Shown piece by piece: positions 54,292-63,145 of a stretch of 64,000 bases of DNA; within the stretch, counting starts at the first letter, position 1; every line of letters starts with the position of its first letter. Source of the DNA: a virus; IMG/VR virus record IMGVR_UViG_3300025326_000023, positions 1-64,000 of that record; one strand, given 5' to 3'. The notes under the pieces were generated by a model that ran no database searches, was not told the origin of the DNA, and saw nothing but the letters and a program-made list of their open reading frames with translations. Made by a program: the position numbers and the translations under genes.

Positions 54292-57200
54292 CAGTATTGC
54301 TTCGATTCCAAGTCGGATTCGATGCTTTCCACACGGAGCCGGACGCGCTGCAGTTCGTCGGCCATGCGGGAGAGCAGGTGCGCGATGGCTTTGTTGGTAT
54401 CGCGGACTTCCACAGCGAACTTTCGATCGGCGTCCTCTTCGGCGCCGGGGGTAGGGGGCAGGATCATCACGCCGCCGCGGACGGGCGGGGTGCCGGTCCG
54501 GGAGTCGTCCGCCCCGGAGAACTCGAACCACGATTTGGGAATGTACCGGCCTCGGGCGGCGAGTTGTTCTTCACGGGCCTGCTGGTCGCGGCGGGCGTTC
54601 TCCTGAACCCGAAGCATGGCCGCCTGGTATTTCTCGTCGGGGGTCGGTTCGCGGGCGGGCGGGCTGCCGGGGGGCTGGACATAGACGTCGGACACTTGCG
54701 TTTCGGCCATCCCTGCCGGCGCGCCGGGAGGCGGTGCAGGGCGGGGTGGGCCGGGAGACTCGCGTCTGACGGGTGGAGACTCGCGTCTGACGGGGGCCCG
54801 ATCTGGAGCGCCGGCTGGAGTGCCGGCTGGAGTGCGGCTCGGTTCGGCGGGGACGGTCGGCAGGGCTTCGAGCTGGCTTTGGCGCAGGCGATTCAAGAGG
54901 TGGCCCAGCAGACCGTCGGAAGATTGGCCGTAGACGTCCGAGGGCTGGACTTCCGTCGCATCGGGGGGCGGTGGGGGCGGGGAAGCAGGCGGGAGAGCCT
55001 CGCCCAACGGGGCGGGACCAGCGTCCAACGCCGGGGCGGCAGCCGGCGGCCGTTCCGGGCGGTCGGGAGGGCCAGGACGGGACGATGGGATGGGCGGTTT
55101 GGCTGGTAGTGGTCGGGCCGCGGCTGCGGGCTGGACGGGCTGGACGGGGCGTGCCGATTCCAGCGCGGGGGTGGGCAATCGGGTTGGCTGGGCTGGCGGA
55201 GCGGGCGGAGCGGGGGGCGGTAGGGTTGGGGCCGCGGCCGGTGCAGCGGGCTGGTCCCAATCGGCGCGGGCGGGCAGGGTCACCGTCACCGGGTCAGCGG
55301 GGCGGGGAGGCGAGGCCGGGAGACCCGCGCCCACCGCCGCGTCCAACGCACGTTCGGAATCCGTGCGCGGCGCGGGGGCGGGGGCGGGGGGAACAGGGAT
55401 GTCCGGGCGGGGCGCGGGCGGGGTCGGGAGACCCGCGCCTAACGGCGCGAAACCAGCATCTAACGCTGGCGCAGGTTTCGGACTGGCGGCCATCGCCGGG
55501 GGTGGCGGGAACAGATCCGCGCTGAACGTGAGCGTCTCGCCGCGAGCGTCTGAGGCTGGTTTGGGATTGGGCGCGGGTTCTGTCGTGGCAGGTGGCGGGG
55601 GAGTCGGCGGTGGAGCAGGTGGTGGAGCAGGTGGGGCAGGTGGCGGGGGCAAAGGCGACGCGAACTGTTCGTTTAGGAAAGTGGACCAGTATTCCCGGTT
55701 GGGGTCCGGCGGCGGGGCAGGGGGAGTTTGGGAAGCAATTGGAGCCGGCGGGGCAGGTGGAGCCGGTGAAGCAGGAGCGGGCGCAGCGAGCGTGCGGCCG
55801 GTGGCCAGCGTGGTCAACAGGTCGTCGCTGGCAATGTCTGGACCCGGCTGCAACGCGGGCATGGGCACGTCGGGCGCGCGGGGGATCGGCGGAGGTGTGG
55901 ACGATATGACGGTCGTGAAGTCCGGCTGGCGGAAGGGGAGCGGAGCTGCGGCGGGGGCTGGGGGATTGACGGCCGGTGGCAATTCCGGCCGGATGGCCGC
56001 CTGCAATGGCGTGGCAGGGCGCTGAGATTGGGCCGGCGGGGCGGCGGGTTGCGGGGGGCTAGGGGTCTTCGTGAAGCGGACGGCCGGGCGCGGTTCGGGC
56101 GTCAGGAAGTGGTCCGATGACAGCACGTAGCGGACGGAGTCCTGTGACGGCGCAGAGGTTTGCGGCGTCGCTTCTGCGGCACTGGCGGGGGAGGTGGTTG
56201 GCACCGAGCGCAGATCGGGCGCTGGGTGTCTGGCGGGTCCCGAATCGCTGGGTGGGATAGCGGTCGCCTGGGCCTGGGTGGCGAAAGTGATGGGCGGTTC
56301 AGGCGCCAAACGATCGGCGCCGTCCCCGGTCACGGGCACGGTGCCGGAACTCTTGCCACGCATGGTGGCTGAGATTGGTTCTGGGCGGGTCGGGGTAGTC
56401 CCAACAAGCGCGTCGGGGATTGCCTTTGGGAGGGGAGGCAGTATGGCGTGGCTGGTGGGCGGGGTCGGGAGACCCGCGCCCAACTCGCTTTGGAGACCCG
56501 CGCCCAACGGCGGTGGCGGGGCCGGCGCGGAATCGGAAGCCGACGACGGGGCGTCGGGGGGTCGCTCCCAGGGGCCGGCGAATGCGGACAGGGAGAGCGG
56601 CGCGAGCGGCGGCGCGGGGGTGTCCAACACGGCCCAGATGACACGCGAGGTGACTGGTTCACTCGGCAGTGAAACGGGCGGAATGGGTGAACCTGGCTGG
56701 GGTGCTGTGGCGGGCGGGGTCGGGAGACCCGCGCCCAACGGGCGCTCAAAACCAGCGCCCAACGCGGGGGCGGGCTGGGCCGGGAGACCGTCGAGTTCCG
56801 GGGCTAGCGCGGGCTCGGGTCCCTCGCCGATCTGCACGGGTGGCAACAGCGTGGCCGTCCAGGTCGGCAGCGTTGCCGGTTCGGGCCGGGGCTGGTCGGC
56901 GCCCGGCACCATCCAACTCGGCAGGGGCGGGTAGCCCTCGCGAAACAGGGCGGGGTGGACCCAATCGTCGCTGGACGGGGTGGGGGGCGTGGGTGCGGTG
57001 GCCGGGGTGGGTGAGGCTGTTTGAGGTTGGACGATGCGCGGCTGGGGCGGTGGCTGTGAAGGCGTTGGTGATGGGGGTGCTGGCGGACTGCTGGCCAGCG
57101 GGGCAGGCGGCTGAATAGCAGATCGGCGCGGCAGGGGTGGCGGGGTGGACGGGGCCGCGGGCGGGGTCGGGAGACCCGCGCCCAACTGGCGCTCGGGGCC

Positions 57201-57914
57201 GTCGCTCAACGGAGAACCGGAACTTGCGTCCAACGTGGGTTCGGGACCCGCGCCGCGTTCGGCTCGCAGCGGGGCGGGTGGGGGCGGGCCGAGCGAGAAG
57301 GTCTCCTCGGCTTGCAGGACGGGGCTGTCGGTCTGGAGTGCAGGAGTCCCTGGCGCGACGGGCTGGGGCGGTGAGTCGCGGGGCGCGGCGGGCGGGATGG
57401 AGAACGGCGACGGCACGGGAGTGGAGGGACGGCGCACTGGTGGAGTGGGCGCAGCGGCCAAAGGCCGCTCAGCGGTGGGGCGCAAGGGCGCTGCGCCATC
57501 GTCGCCGGGGGCCGGGGGCATGTCGGTGGCGGCCACGGCCGGCGGGTCCCCGGCTGGGCCGGACGGTACCTCGCCGTCCGAGATTGCGTTGTCCGAGATT
57601 GCGCTGTCCGGGACGGGATCGCTGAGAGCAGGAGGCGCCGCGGGCGGGGTCGGGAGACCCGCGCCCAACATTCGCTCGGGCTCCGCGCCCGGCGCGGGCT
57701 CCGACTGCTCGGGGGTGGTGGCGGATGGGATGTCCGTGCGGAGCGCCAGCAGCGGGTTGGCGGCCGACTGGGCGATTAGGCGGTCTTGTCGCGTGGCTGG
57801 TGGCGGGCCTGGGACGGGTTGCGCGGCGGCGTCCGCGGGCAGCAATCCCGCGGTGCGCAGCAACGTTTCCAGCCGTTCCAGGCGTGCGTGGAGATCATCG
57901 AGAGTGCGGGCCAT
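54291..57914 (-). CDS. Very long proline-rich tail-module protein with internal repeats
   Basis: This 1207-residue protein starts with a coiled coil (MARTLDDLHARLERLETLLRTAGLL) and ends with a coiled coil (RMADELQRVRLRVESIESDLESKQY). About 1000 residues between are Pro/Ala/Ser-rich and largely disordered. The motif LGAGLPTPP occurs five times exactly and twice in altered form. Two coiled-coil ends joined by a long flexible strand would suit a tether or spacer in the tail. It lies directly between the tail tube-like gene and another tail gene, where a tape-measure protein would be expected, but the sequence has no tape-measure features. Confidence 0.55.
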   Translation of the reverse strand: MARTLDDLHARLERLETLLRTAGLLPADAAAQPVPGPPPATRQDRLIAQSAANPLLALRTDIPSATTPEQSEPAPGAEPERMLGAGLPTPPAAPPALSDPVPDSAISDNAISDGEVPSGPAGDPPAVAATDMPPAPGDDGAAPLRPTAERPLAAAPTPPVRRPSTPVPSPFSIPPAAPRDSPPQPVAPGTPALQTDSPVLQAEETFSLGPPPPAPLRAERGAGPEPTLDASSGSPLSDGPERQLGAGLPTPPAAPSTPPPLPRRSAIQPPAPLASSPPAPPSPTPSQPPPQPRIVQPQTASPTPATAPTPPTPSSDDWVHPALFREGYPPLPSWMVPGADQPRPEPATLPTWTATLLPPVQIGEGPEPALAPELDGLPAQPAPALGAGFERPLGAGLPTPPATAPQPGSPIPPVSLPSEPVTSRVIWAVLDTPAPPLAPLSLSAFAGPWERPPDAPSSASDSAPAPPPPLGAGLQSELGAGLPTPPTSHAILPPLPKAIPDALVGTTPTRPEPISATMRGKSSGTVPVTGDGADRLAPEPPITFATQAQATAIPPSDSGPARHPAPDLRSVPTTSPASAAEATPQTSAPSQDSVRYVLSSDHFLTPEPRPAVRFTKTPSPPQPAAPPAQSQRPATPLQAAIRPELPPAVNPPAPAAAPLPFRQPDFTTVISSTPPPIPRAPDVPMPALQPGPDIASDDLLTTLATGRTLAAPAPASPAPPAPPAPIASQTPPAPPPDPNREYWSTFLNEQFASPLPPPPAPPAPPPAPPPTPPPPATTEPAPNPKPASDARGETLTFSADLFPPPPAMAASPKPAPALDAGFAPLGAGLPTPPAPRPDIPVPPAPAPAPRTDSERALDAAVGAGLPASPPRPADPVTVTLPARADWDQPAAPAAAPTLPPPAPPAPPAQPTRLPTPALESARPVQPVQPAAAARPLPAKPPIPSSRPGPPDRPERPPAAAPALDAGPAPLGEALPPASPPPPPPDATEVQPSDVYGQSSDGLLGHLLNRLRQSQLEALPTVPAEPSRTPAGTPAGAPDRAPVRRESPPVRRESPGPPRPAPPPGAPAGMAETQVSDVYVQPPGSPPAREPTPDEKYQAAMLRVQENARRDQQAREEQLAARGRYIPKSWFEFSGADDSRTGTPPVRGGVMILPPTPGAEEDADRKFAVEVRDTNKAIAHLLSRMADELQRVRLRVESIESDLESKQY
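55318..57670. repeat. GGTCGGGAGACCCGCGCC repeats inside the coding sequence
   Basis: Near-identical copies of GGCGGGGTCGGGAGACCC followed by GCGCCCAAC occur at about 55422, 56460, 56716, 57160 and 57642, with partial copies near 55312 and 56491. The core GGTCGGGAGACC is almost palindromic. I recall it as an intergenic repeat of planctomycetes. Each copy is in the same frame and encodes LGAGLPTPPA on the minus strand. Confidence 0.8.
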
Positions 57915-57917
57915 CGT

Positions 57918-58895
57918 TTAGCCGATGACGTTCGTCACCGTGATTTCCGGGGCATCGGTCGATTCGTCGCCATAGGCCTCGCCGCGGATCGAGAAGGCCA
58001 CTTCGTTTTCGTCGTACACATGCGGCGATTCGTCGGGGACTTTGAGGTTTTCGACGTTGATCGTCGTGGAGTGCGTATCGCCGCCGTTGGTGTACGTGAA
58101 GATCATCTCGGCTGCCGCTCCGGCGTAGCCCTGGTCGTAGAGGTCCTGATTGGCCACTGTCCAGGGCAGCGCGCATTCCAGCGCGACCTTGCGGCCTGTC
58201 GGGCAGATGGAGCTGGCCGTCAGGCTGTTGGCGTAGCGGATCGAGAGGTTATTCTCGTAGGTCAGTTTGAAGGCGTAGATCTCGCGGACTTCGCCGTTGA
58301 GGGTTACGCCGCCGTCGCAATCCTGGAAGATATAGGGCGCGTACGAGGTGCCGGTCGGCAGGTCCGGTTCGCTGACGGGCCAGGTGGGGGCGGGGCTACT
58401 GTAGAAGCCCGCCTCGTCCTCGAACAGCACGTCCACCTCCAGGAGCAGCAGGTCCGGCGTGGCCTGCTCGCGGAACTGGGGCGCGCGGCCGGTCAATTCC
58501 CAGCGTGCCACGCGGCCGTCCAGGTACTTCCAGACGTCCACGTCGCGGTGCAGCAGGGCGCCGAACACGTTGGGGCAGGTGTTGGGCGAGAACACGTCCG
58601 TCACTTCGTCGCCGACCAGTTTCGGGAGCAGCGTGTTGAGATAGCCCGGGCTGGGGTTCAGGCGGAACTTGCCGTAGACGTAGTAGCCGCCGTCGCGGAC
58701 GCGGCTTTTCAAGCGGTACATCTTGCCGGTGATGCCTTGGCCGCCGATCAGTCGCCCGTGGCGTTGAAAGTCTTCGGCGTCGGGAGGGAGGATTTCGTAC
58801 CGTTCGGAGTTGGCGTCGAAGGTGTGGGGGCTGGCGCCGGGTTCCAGCAACAGTTTGACGAAAACGCCCATCGCGGGACAGTTCGTGCACGACAT
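57918..58895 (-). CDS. Tail tube-like protein
   Basis: The 325-residue protein starts MSCTNCPAMGVFVKLLLEPGASPHTFDANSERYEILPPDAEDFQRHGRLIGGQGITGKMYR. This resembles tail tube or minor tail proteins of siphoviruses ('...f......E.yE....a.......i.G..G'). A beta-rich second part has YAPYIFQDCDGGVTLNGEVREIYAFKLTYENNLSIRYANSL and EITVTNVIG, perhaps an Ig-like end. It is 4 bp from the Pro-rich protein gene. If correct, the phage has a long tail. Confidence 0.5.
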   Translation of the reverse strand: MSCTNCPAMGVFVKLLLEPGASPHTFDANSERYEILPPDAEDFQRHGRLIGGQGITGKMYRLKSRVRDGGYYVYGKFRLNPSPGYLNTLLPKLVGDEVTDVFSPNTCPNVFGALLHRDVDVWKYLDGRVARWELTGRAPQFREQATPDLLLLEVDVLFEDEAGFYSSPAPTWPVSEPDLPTGTSYAPYIFQDCDGGVTLNGEVREIYAFKLTYENNLSIRYANSLTASSICPTGRKVALECALPWTVANQDLYDQGYAGAAAEMIFTYTNGGDTHSTTINVENLKVPDESPHVYDENEVAFSIRGEAYGDESTDAPEITVTNVIG

Positions 58896-59085
58896 ATCAG
58901 ATCTCCTGCACAGGCAGATTGGCTTGAATCGCGCGCAGCCTTACTACGGGCTGCGATTGTCGTGCGACCGGCGCCATGCCGGGAGACAGAGCGCGGAGGC
59001 AAACGCCCTGTCGTCCCGGAACATGGCGCCAAGACAAAATGGGGTGGGGAGGTGATGGGCGGCGGCGTAGTGGCAAGATGGCATT
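58896..59085. other. Gene-free stretch upstream of the tail tube-like gene
   Basis: About 190 bp without a supported gene. It contains the ribosome-binding site of the tail tube-like gene (GGAGATCTG, minus strand). A spaced inverted repeat, CGGCGCCATGCCGGGA near 58970 and GTCCCGGAACATGGCGCC near 59012, could form a hairpin. It may be a regulatory region. Confidence 0.4.
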
Positions 59086-59469
59086 TTAGTGCGATGGGGC
59101 AGGCTCCGCAAGGTAAATCTGGCCCGCCACTAACGTCCGGCGCGGCGCGTGCAAGGAGATTTCGTCCAGGGCGTGCGTCCAGGGCTCGCCGGCGGCCAAC
59201 TGGGCGGTGGCGGAGCCGGCCAGCGCGATCCGAATCTGATCGGGGTGGCCCCAGATGTATTCCAGAACGCCCTCGGATGGATCGCAGGTATGGGCGTTCA
59301 GGAGCAGCAGGCCGCGGCTCAGGCTGAGCAGGATCTGGGCGGCGCCGGGGGCGTCGCCGGGGGCTTGCAGCACGGTCCAGATCAGTTCGGACCAGGAGCC
59401 GATCGGTTCCGGGCAGGGCCAGGACCAGATGAAGGGTTGGCCGGGCAGCAGGGTCAGGTCGTGAGTCAA
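59086..59469 (-). CDS. Tail-module hypothetical protein
   Basis: The 127-residue protein starts MTHDLTLLPGQPFIWSWPCPEPIGSWSELIWTVLQAPGDAPGAAQILLSLSRGLLLLNAHTC and ends EISLHAPRRTLVAGQIYLAEPAPSH. It looks like a single beta domain, of the kind used for baseplate or fibre-attachment proteins ('f..G.d......w...p...p.DLtgw'). I know no exact family. It lies between the tail tube-like gene and an Ig-like gene. Confidence 0.55.
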   Translation of the reverse strand: MTHDLTLLPGQPFIWSWPCPEPIGSWSELIWTVLQAPGDAPGAAQILLSLSRGLLLLNAHTCDPSEGVLEYIWGHPDQIRIALAGSATAQLAAGEPWTHALDEISLHAPRRTLVAGQIYLAEPAPSH

Positions 59470-59515
59470 TGCCTAAATCCTAATGACGAATGACTAAGGA
59501 ATGGCGAAGTTCCAA
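59470..59515. repeat. AATGACGAA repeat copy
   Basis: CCTAAATCCTAATGACGAATGACTAAGGAATGGCGAAG lies between two tail genes. It is a short member of the dispersed family. Confidence 0.55.
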
Positions 59516-59848
59516 TTACACGCAGCGGAGCAGGATATCGCGGACGCAGGTGCGGGCGGGCGAGCTGTTGGTGCCCACGCTGACCCGGACGCGGTATTCC
59601 GTGCCCGCCTTCTGGCCGCTGACCTTGAACTGGACGGCCTTGCCGGCCGCCACGTCCTTGTCGCGGATCGTGAGGGTTGCGCCGGAGACGGTTTTATTGG
59701 CGAAAGTCAGGTCGCTGGTGCGCTGTTCGGTGACCGTGGGGGAGCCGGTCAGGGATTCTCCGCTATCGAGGTATTCGGTGTAGTCGATGGCCACCACATC
59801 GACATCACCTTGGCTGATGGTCGGTTTCTGGGAAAGCGTAATCGGCAT
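59516..59848 (-). CDS. Ig-like small tail protein
   Basis: The 110-residue protein starts MPITLSQKPTISQGDVDVVAIDYTEYLDSGESLTGSPTVTEQRTSDLTFANKTVSGATLTI. The 'iDyt.yL.sGEsltG.ptVte..tsdLt..n..v' pattern is common in small phage tail proteins with an Ig-type fold. ATG 59848 follows GAGGA. The C-terminus (VRVSVGTNSSPARTCVRDILLRCV) ends the fold. It lies directly after the LamG fibre gene and may decorate the same structure. Confidence 0.65.
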   Translation of the reverse strand: MPITLSQKPTISQGDVDVVAIDYTEYLDSGESLTGSPTVTEQRTSDLTFANKTVSGATLTIRDKDVAAGKAVQFKVSGQKAGTEYRVRVSVGTNSSPARTCVRDILLRCV

Positions 59849-59870
59849 CGGGAGTCCTCGTGATGCCTCC

Positions 59871-62594
59871 TCATGATGCCTCCTCTTCAACTTCGTAATG
59901 CAGCCGGTCGTGGGGCAGACTGAAGTGACTGCGCTGGTCGGGCAGTTCAAATTGCATCCGGTCGTCGTCCAGGGCAAACTGGCTGCGGTCGTCCGCCAAA
60001 GCGTAGTGGCTGCGGTCGTGGGGCAGCGACAGTTCGGTGCCGGGCAGGCTGGGCGGGACCACTAATTCCGGCGCCCAGATGGTGGCCAGCGCTGAGGTGA
60101 CGGGCAGCAGCAGCGCGGTGGCGTGCAGTGCGCCGGGGGCGGGCAGGCTGGCCAGCAGCGGCAGGCACGCCAGGACGCAGGTGGTGGCGTCCTGGATGGT
60201 GGGGGCGCTCGGCGAGGCGGCCAGCGCGGTGGCGGGCAGGGCTGGCCGGCTGCCGTCGCGGATCGCCGGCGCGGGCAGCACGCTCGATACCGCAAGCGCG
60301 GGCAGGGACAGAGCGCTGGCGTCGCGGATCGCCGGGGCGGGCAGGGTCGCCGCGGCGGCCAGGGTTGGCAAGGGCAAGGCGCTATCATCGCGGATCGCGA
60401 GCGCGGGGATCGACGCCAGCGACGTCACCACCGCCAGGCCGATCACGGTGTGTGTGACATCGAAAATCGTGGGCGGCCAGACGGCGGCTTGCAGCCCGAC
60501 GGCGGGCAGCACGATGATGCTGGAGGACAGCAAGGCCGGCGCAGGCGCGAGCGCAGAGGCGGACACGACAGGCAGGATCACGAGGCTCGCATCTCGGGCG
60601 GTTGGCGCGGGCAGCGCGGCCGAGGCTGCGATGGCGGGCAGCGCGGCCAAGGTGCCATCCACGATGGCCACGGGCCGCCCTTGTGGTGGCTCCCAGCCGG
60701 CTCCGGCGTTATAGAGCAAAGCCACTTCGCCGTCGCTCAGTGCGCGGTCCCACCAGCCGAAAGATTCGATGATGTCGCAAACGCTGACAGGGGCAGCATA
60801 GGTTTTCGCGCCCAACAGGAACCGGCTGGGCGCAATCGCCTGGGGTGTTGATGTCGGCTCCGAGGCTCTGAGGATCCCATCCACCCACAATTCGTCATAG
60901 CCGTTCTGGTTCACCAGGAAGCAGACGTGATGCCAATTGGTGTCGAAAAAGCTGCTGGGCACTGACTCCCACGTGAGACTGCCCTGATAGTAGATGCCCT
61001 CGATATAGTAGTCGCCGAACGAATAGAGCAGATCCACTTCGGCATGGCGCCCGGTCGACTGGTTGCGCAGTTCGAACGCATAGGCGGCTCCGTCGTCGGA
61101 AGCGGTGATCGTGCGGGTGAACCGGTACCAGAAGGAGACAGAGAAGGCGCTGCCCGTGTCGATTCCGGGGCTGGTCGTTTTGGGCACGCGAGCGGCGGTA
61201 TTGTTGTTGTCCCAGGCGTCGCCGTTGACTCCGGGCACGTAATGCGAGAGTCCGTCAGCCGAGCTCAGCGCGAGAGCCTGCACCAGATCCGTCAGGGTTC
61301 CGTTCAAGGGCCAGAAGGCCTGCAGTCCATCGTAGAGAGTCGGTTCCAGCATGACCCCCACGCCCGTGGTGGGCAGCGACACTGCAGTGGCGTCCTGAAT
61401 CAGGGGTGAGGCGAGGGAAGCCAGGCACGCAACCGCCTGCGGAAGGATCGCAGTTCCATCAACGGCAGTCGGCTGCAAGGGGGCGCTCGCGCAGGCGATG
61501 GCGGGCAGCGTGGCCAGGGTGCCGTCCCGGATGGTTGGCGCGCCCAAGGATGCGGCGCCGGGGATGGCGGGCAGCGGCAGCAGGGTCCCGTCCAAAAGTG
61601 CCGGCTCGGGCGGGCCGGCCGAGACGGCGATGGTCGGCAGCGGCAGGGCCGTGGCGTCGCGCAGCGCGGGAGCCGGCAGGGTGGCCAGGCAGGAGACCGT
61701 GGGGCAGGCGACTGAACTGCCATCGCGGATCGCCGGCGCGGGCAGCACGCTCGATACCGCAAGCGCGGGCAGGGCCACGGTGCCGGCGTCGCGGATCGCC
61801 GGCGCGGGCAGGCTGACCGCCGCCGCCAGGGCGGGAAGTTGAATCAGGCTGGCCTGGGCTGCCGCGGCGGGCAGGTAGACCCTGCGCGGTAGCGGCAGAT
61901 AGATCCCGCAGCGCCCGGCCTGGTACAACCGCAGCACTTCCTCGGCGGTTAGGGCGCGGTTGTAGAGTTTGGCGTCGTCCCATTTGCCTTTGAGCAAATA
62001 GCCGCCCTGGGAGGCACCGATCGTCGGAGCGGAGGAGAGCGTGATCGTGCTGTCGCCAGTTTGGGTGCTGCAGGCTGCGCCGTTCTGGTAGAAGATCCAG
62101 CCATTAGCGCCCGGCTTGGAGGAGATGGTGACCAGGTGCCAGGCGCGGCGGTCCGAGAGGTTGCCCGCTCCCACGGTGACGCGACCCGCGCGAAACGTGC
62201 CGTCGTAGATATTGCCGTCGCCCCAGGTGTAGTGAGACGCGTAATCCGCTGTATTCCAAAACCAGGCGCCATTGCCGCTGCTCGGCGTATGTTCGATGAG
62301 CGAGAGCCAGAAGGAGAACGTGGCTTCGGTAGAGACCAGGGCCGAGATATTAGGCAGCGTCAGGATGCTGGTCCCATAGAATCCGCTGAAGGATTGCAGG
62401 GACCAGCGCCCCTCGGAGGTCTGCCAATGGGGCAGTCCTGCTCCGGCGGTGAGAGTGCCGCCGCGTCCTTGGCCGGTGCTGTCGGCGATCTTGGCGTTGT
62501 CGGTGTTGCCAAGGCCGGGGGCCCAGGCCCCGATCAGCCCTCGCCAGAGGCTGGGATAGCGGGATTCAGAGGCTGCGCGAGCGTACTGCGGCAT
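59871..62594 (-). CDS. LamG-domain tail fibre or adhesin with tandem repeats
   Basis: The 907-residue protein has two laminin-G/concanavalin-like domains: residues about 15-230 (TFSFWLSLIEHTPSSG, RRAWHLVTISSKPGANGWIFYQNG, AKLYNRALTAEEVLRLYQAG) and about 405-625 (SFWYRFTRTITASDD, WHHVCFLVNQNGYDELWVDG, WWDRALSDGEVALLYNAG). Such domains bind sugars. Between and after them stand about 17 copies of a 22-residue repeat (LPAPAIRDGTALPLPALAVS). The last 50 residues are repeats of the type DRSHYALADDRSQFAL. It is probably the host-binding fibre or a surface spike. Near-identical DNA blocks within the repeat region suggest recent amplification. Confidence 0.75.
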   Translation of the reverse strand: MPQYARAASESRYPSLWRGLIGAWAPGLGNTDNAKIADSTGQGRGGTLTAGAGLPHWQTSEGRWSLQSFSGFYGTSILTLPNISALVSTEATFSFWLSLIEHTPSSGNGAWFWNTADYASHYTWGDGNIYDGTFRAGRVTVGAGNLSDRRAWHLVTISSKPGANGWIFYQNGAACSTQTGDSTITLSSAPTIGASQGGYLLKGKWDDAKLYNRALTAEEVLRLYQAGRCGIYLPLPRRVYLPAAAAQASLIQLPALAAAVSLPAPAIRDAGTVALPALAVSSVLPAPAIRDGSSVACPTVSCLATLPAPALRDATALPLPTIAVSAGPPEPALLDGTLLPLPAIPGAASLGAPTIRDGTLATLPAIACASAPLQPTAVDGTAILPQAVACLASLASPLIQDATAVSLPTTGVGVMLEPTLYDGLQAFWPLNGTLTDLVQALALSSADGLSHYVPGVNGDAWDNNNTAARVPKTTSPGIDTGSAFSVSFWYRFTRTITASDDGAAYAFELRNQSTGRHAEVDLLYSFGDYYIEGIYYQGSLTWESVPSSFFDTNWHHVCFLVNQNGYDELWVDGILRASEPTSTPQAIAPSRFLLGAKTYAAPVSVCDIIESFGWWDRALSDGEVALLYNAGAGWEPPQGRPVAIVDGTLAALPAIAASAALPAPTARDASLVILPVVSASALAPAPALLSSSIIVLPAVGLQAAVWPPTIFDVTHTVIGLAVVTSLASIPALAIRDDSALPLPTLAAAATLPAPAIRDASALSLPALAVSSVLPAPAIRDGSRPALPATALAASPSAPTIQDATTCVLACLPLLASLPAPGALHATALLLPVTSALATIWAPELVVPPSLPGTELSLPHDRSHYALADDRSQFALDDDRMQFELPDQRSHFSLPHDRLHYEVEEEAS

Positions 62595-62657
62595 TTAGGC
62601 GGCTGCCCGATTCCGGTCGCCAATGGAAACGAAAGTCAGTGCCGGGGCGGGCGCCGA

Positions 62658-63107
62658 CTAGGCCTGCGCGATGGTGATCAGCCCGCTGGCATTGATCTGG
62701 ACGGTGAAGTTGCCGCCGCCCAAAGCCCGCGGCAGCAGCCCGCCGCTGTCCGTGTCGATGTACAGCAGGGGCACGTCGCCGGTGCCGCCATCCACATAGC
62801 GGACCACCAGCACCGCCTTGACGGTCTGGCCGGCTTCCAGGTTGCCGAAATCCGCGTCCGCGCAGTCGATTTTCACCAGGTCCGAGCCATCCACCGCGCT
62901 GATCGTGGGCGTGGTGATAGTCTCGTGCGCGTAGCTGGCCACGCTGACTTCAACCCAGCCGGTGAAATCCAGCACGGTGTCGTGGTCCTTGTCGGGCGTG
63001 TAGGTGCTGGTGCTGCGTTCCAGCCGCACTTTCCAGGTGGCCGTATCGAAGGTCTTGGTATTGGTGAGGAGATCGACGACGCCGGCTTGATAGAGGATAT
63101 TGGCCAT
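62658..63107 (-). CDS. Small tail-module structural protein
   Basis: The 149-residue protein starts MANILYQAGVVDLLTNTKTFDTATWKVRLERSTSTYTPDKDHDTV and has VEVSVASYAHETITTPTISAVDGSDLVKIDCADADF, typical of phage minor tail or fibre-tip proteins ('MA..lY..a...ll......d...tikv.Lv......p....h..l.d'). The end GNFTVQINASGLITIAQA is a usual close of this fold. It lies upstream of the LamG fibre gene on the same strand. Confidence 0.65.
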   Translation of the reverse strand: MANILYQAGVVDLLTNTKTFDTATWKVRLERSTSTYTPDKDHDTVLDFTGWVEVSVASYAHETITTPTISAVDGSDLVKIDCADADFGNLEAGQTVKAVLVVRYVDGGTGDVPLLYIDTDSGGLLPRALGGGNFTVQINASGLITIAQA

Positions 63108-63145
63108 ATGGTTGGGTCCTTGGGTCAGGTCTGGGATTGAGGGGA

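Noticed and set aside
55090-56025. Gly-rich plus-strand frames opposite the proline-rich tail gene
   Set aside because: Gly/Ala-rich frames arise opposite Pro-rich codons. The neighbouring genes and the coiled-coil ends support the minus strand.
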